From Hysterangium stoloniferum (taxonomy: Eukaryota > Basidiomycota > Agaricomycetes > Hysterangiales > Hysterangiaceae): a stretch of DNA of 64,000 nt. Location of the stretch: assembly GCA_015178975.1 (NCBI GenBank), contig WHVD01000080.1:310001-374000 (forward strand). The letters are read 5' to 3'. A model generated the notes under the pieces. That model searched no databases. It worked only from the letters and a program-made list of their open reading frames with translations, and had not been told where the DNA came from. The translations under genes and the position numbers were made by a program. Of this stretch, positions 63,498 to 64,000 are shown piece after piece (the first letter of the stretch is position 1; each line of letters opens with the position of its first letter).

Positions 63498-64000
63498 CAA
63501 CCGCTGGGTTCCAGATTGATTTTGCCTGGGAGAGCAGGATCTATCCCAGCCAGTTCTTCCAAGGAGCCGCAGCCTTTAACCTTTTCGATTAGCAAGATCC
63601 CCTTTGAGGAATTAACCAATGACTCACCTGAATTGACTTCCAAACCAGACAAAGGAGTGCGTACTGAAAGAGTCGCACGGGCCTTACAAGATTGTACTAT
63701 AGAACCGGAATTGGCTCGATTAGTACCAATCTTTGTAGGAGATCTTATTGGTGACCAATGGATAGTCGAGGGAGTTATCTTGCAGAATGACGATGGGAGT
63801 ATACTAGCTGCTCCCACCACTGCCATCTCTAGGGAATGTGCCGCAATACCTCTCGCTAATCCCTCTCTGACACCAAGAATCATCAGATGAGGGGAAACCG
63901 TTGGATTAATTCATGATGCGAACAAATGGGCCCAGACTCCTAGATCTTCAACTGAGAAAGCATTGATGCAGTCAACAGCAGCCAAGATCGCCCATCTCAT
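63498..64000 (+). pseudogene. Gypsy G-B Pol, N-terminal part (cut by window end)
   Basis: Homologous to 27360-27870 of G-A (DKGVRTERVARAL-DCTIEPE, VPIFVGDLIGDQWIVEGVIL, PLANPSLTP). A TGA at about 63888 replaces the CGA seen in G-A (RRGEK context), so the frame is broken before RT proper, which lies outside the window. Confidence 0.82.

Larger units (their letters stand above)
52668..64000 (+). mobile_element. Ty3/gypsy element G-B, interrupted, runs off the window
   Basis: A 5'-truncated L1-type LTR (52668-53493) is followed by the same internal start as G-A (GTGGTGATCCAGGCTGG), then gag, protease and the beginning of the RT region. Insertions are copia-A copy 4, a mini-element LTR, an L5 LTR and an LD LTR carrying a mini-element. 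Gag is better preserved than in G-A. Confidence 0.87.

Overview
The window looks like a chromosome segment of a filamentous basidiomycete, probably an agaricomycete. Four dense, intron-rich host genes fill the first 12 kb, with introns mostly 46-81 nt and canonical fungal branch points. The remaining 52 kb is a graveyard of LTR retrotransposons, solo LTRs, one Tc1/mariner remnant and a very small non-autonomous retroelement. I see no rRNA genes and no CRISPR.

Host part (1-12,212, all minus strand): a class II aldolase/adducin-family protein (9 exons), a seven-transmembrane protein of unknown function with a long cytoplasmic tail (3 exons), a protein with two C2H2 fingers (6 exons), and a flavocytochrome b2-type L-lactate dehydrogenase (17 exons). 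I rebuilt the exons by hand from splice sites and family motifs; the exon lengths sum to whole codons in all four genes. Two introns, in the first and fourth genes, are best explained as GC-AG introns. A 211-bp three-copy tandem repeat lies between the third and fourth genes.

Repeat part 1 (12.5-21.1 kb): old inverted and dispersed repeats, a Tc1/mariner transposase pseudogene cut by three solo LTRs, and further solo LTRs. Three related gypsy LTR subfamilies (L1, L5 and LD here) share the same 3' end. Most insertions carry a perfect 5-bp target-site duplication (TSD).

Repeat part 2 (21.1-52.7 kb): a decayed Ty3/gypsy element (G-A) with up to five levels of nesting. G-A is hit by an L1 LTR; that LTR by copia-A copy 1; copy 1 by a minus-strand copia-A copy 3. 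Copy 3 is in turn hit by a full-length copia-A copy 2, a full-length copia-B, a 568-bp mini-retrotransposon and a solo LTR. Copia-A copy 2 and copia-B have single uninterrupted Gag-Pol frames and apparently identical LTRs, so they look young.

Repeat part 3 (52.7-64 kb): a second gypsy element (G-B) running off the right edge. It is interrupted by copia-A copy 4 (Gag mostly deleted, protease motif altered), a solo mini-element LTR, an L5 LTR, and an LD LTR that itself carries a complete mini-element.

Most unusual item: the mini-retrotransposon, a TRIM-like element of two 251-bp LTRs around a 66-67-bp core. The core holds only a primer-binding site and a polypurine tract. Every LTR copy contains a complete tRNA-like gene with A box, B box and T-run terminator. 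Eleven such LTRs are present, five of them in one tandem array. It shares LTR termini and the initiator-tRNA half-molecule primer site with the copia elements, which suggests it is mobilised by them in trans.
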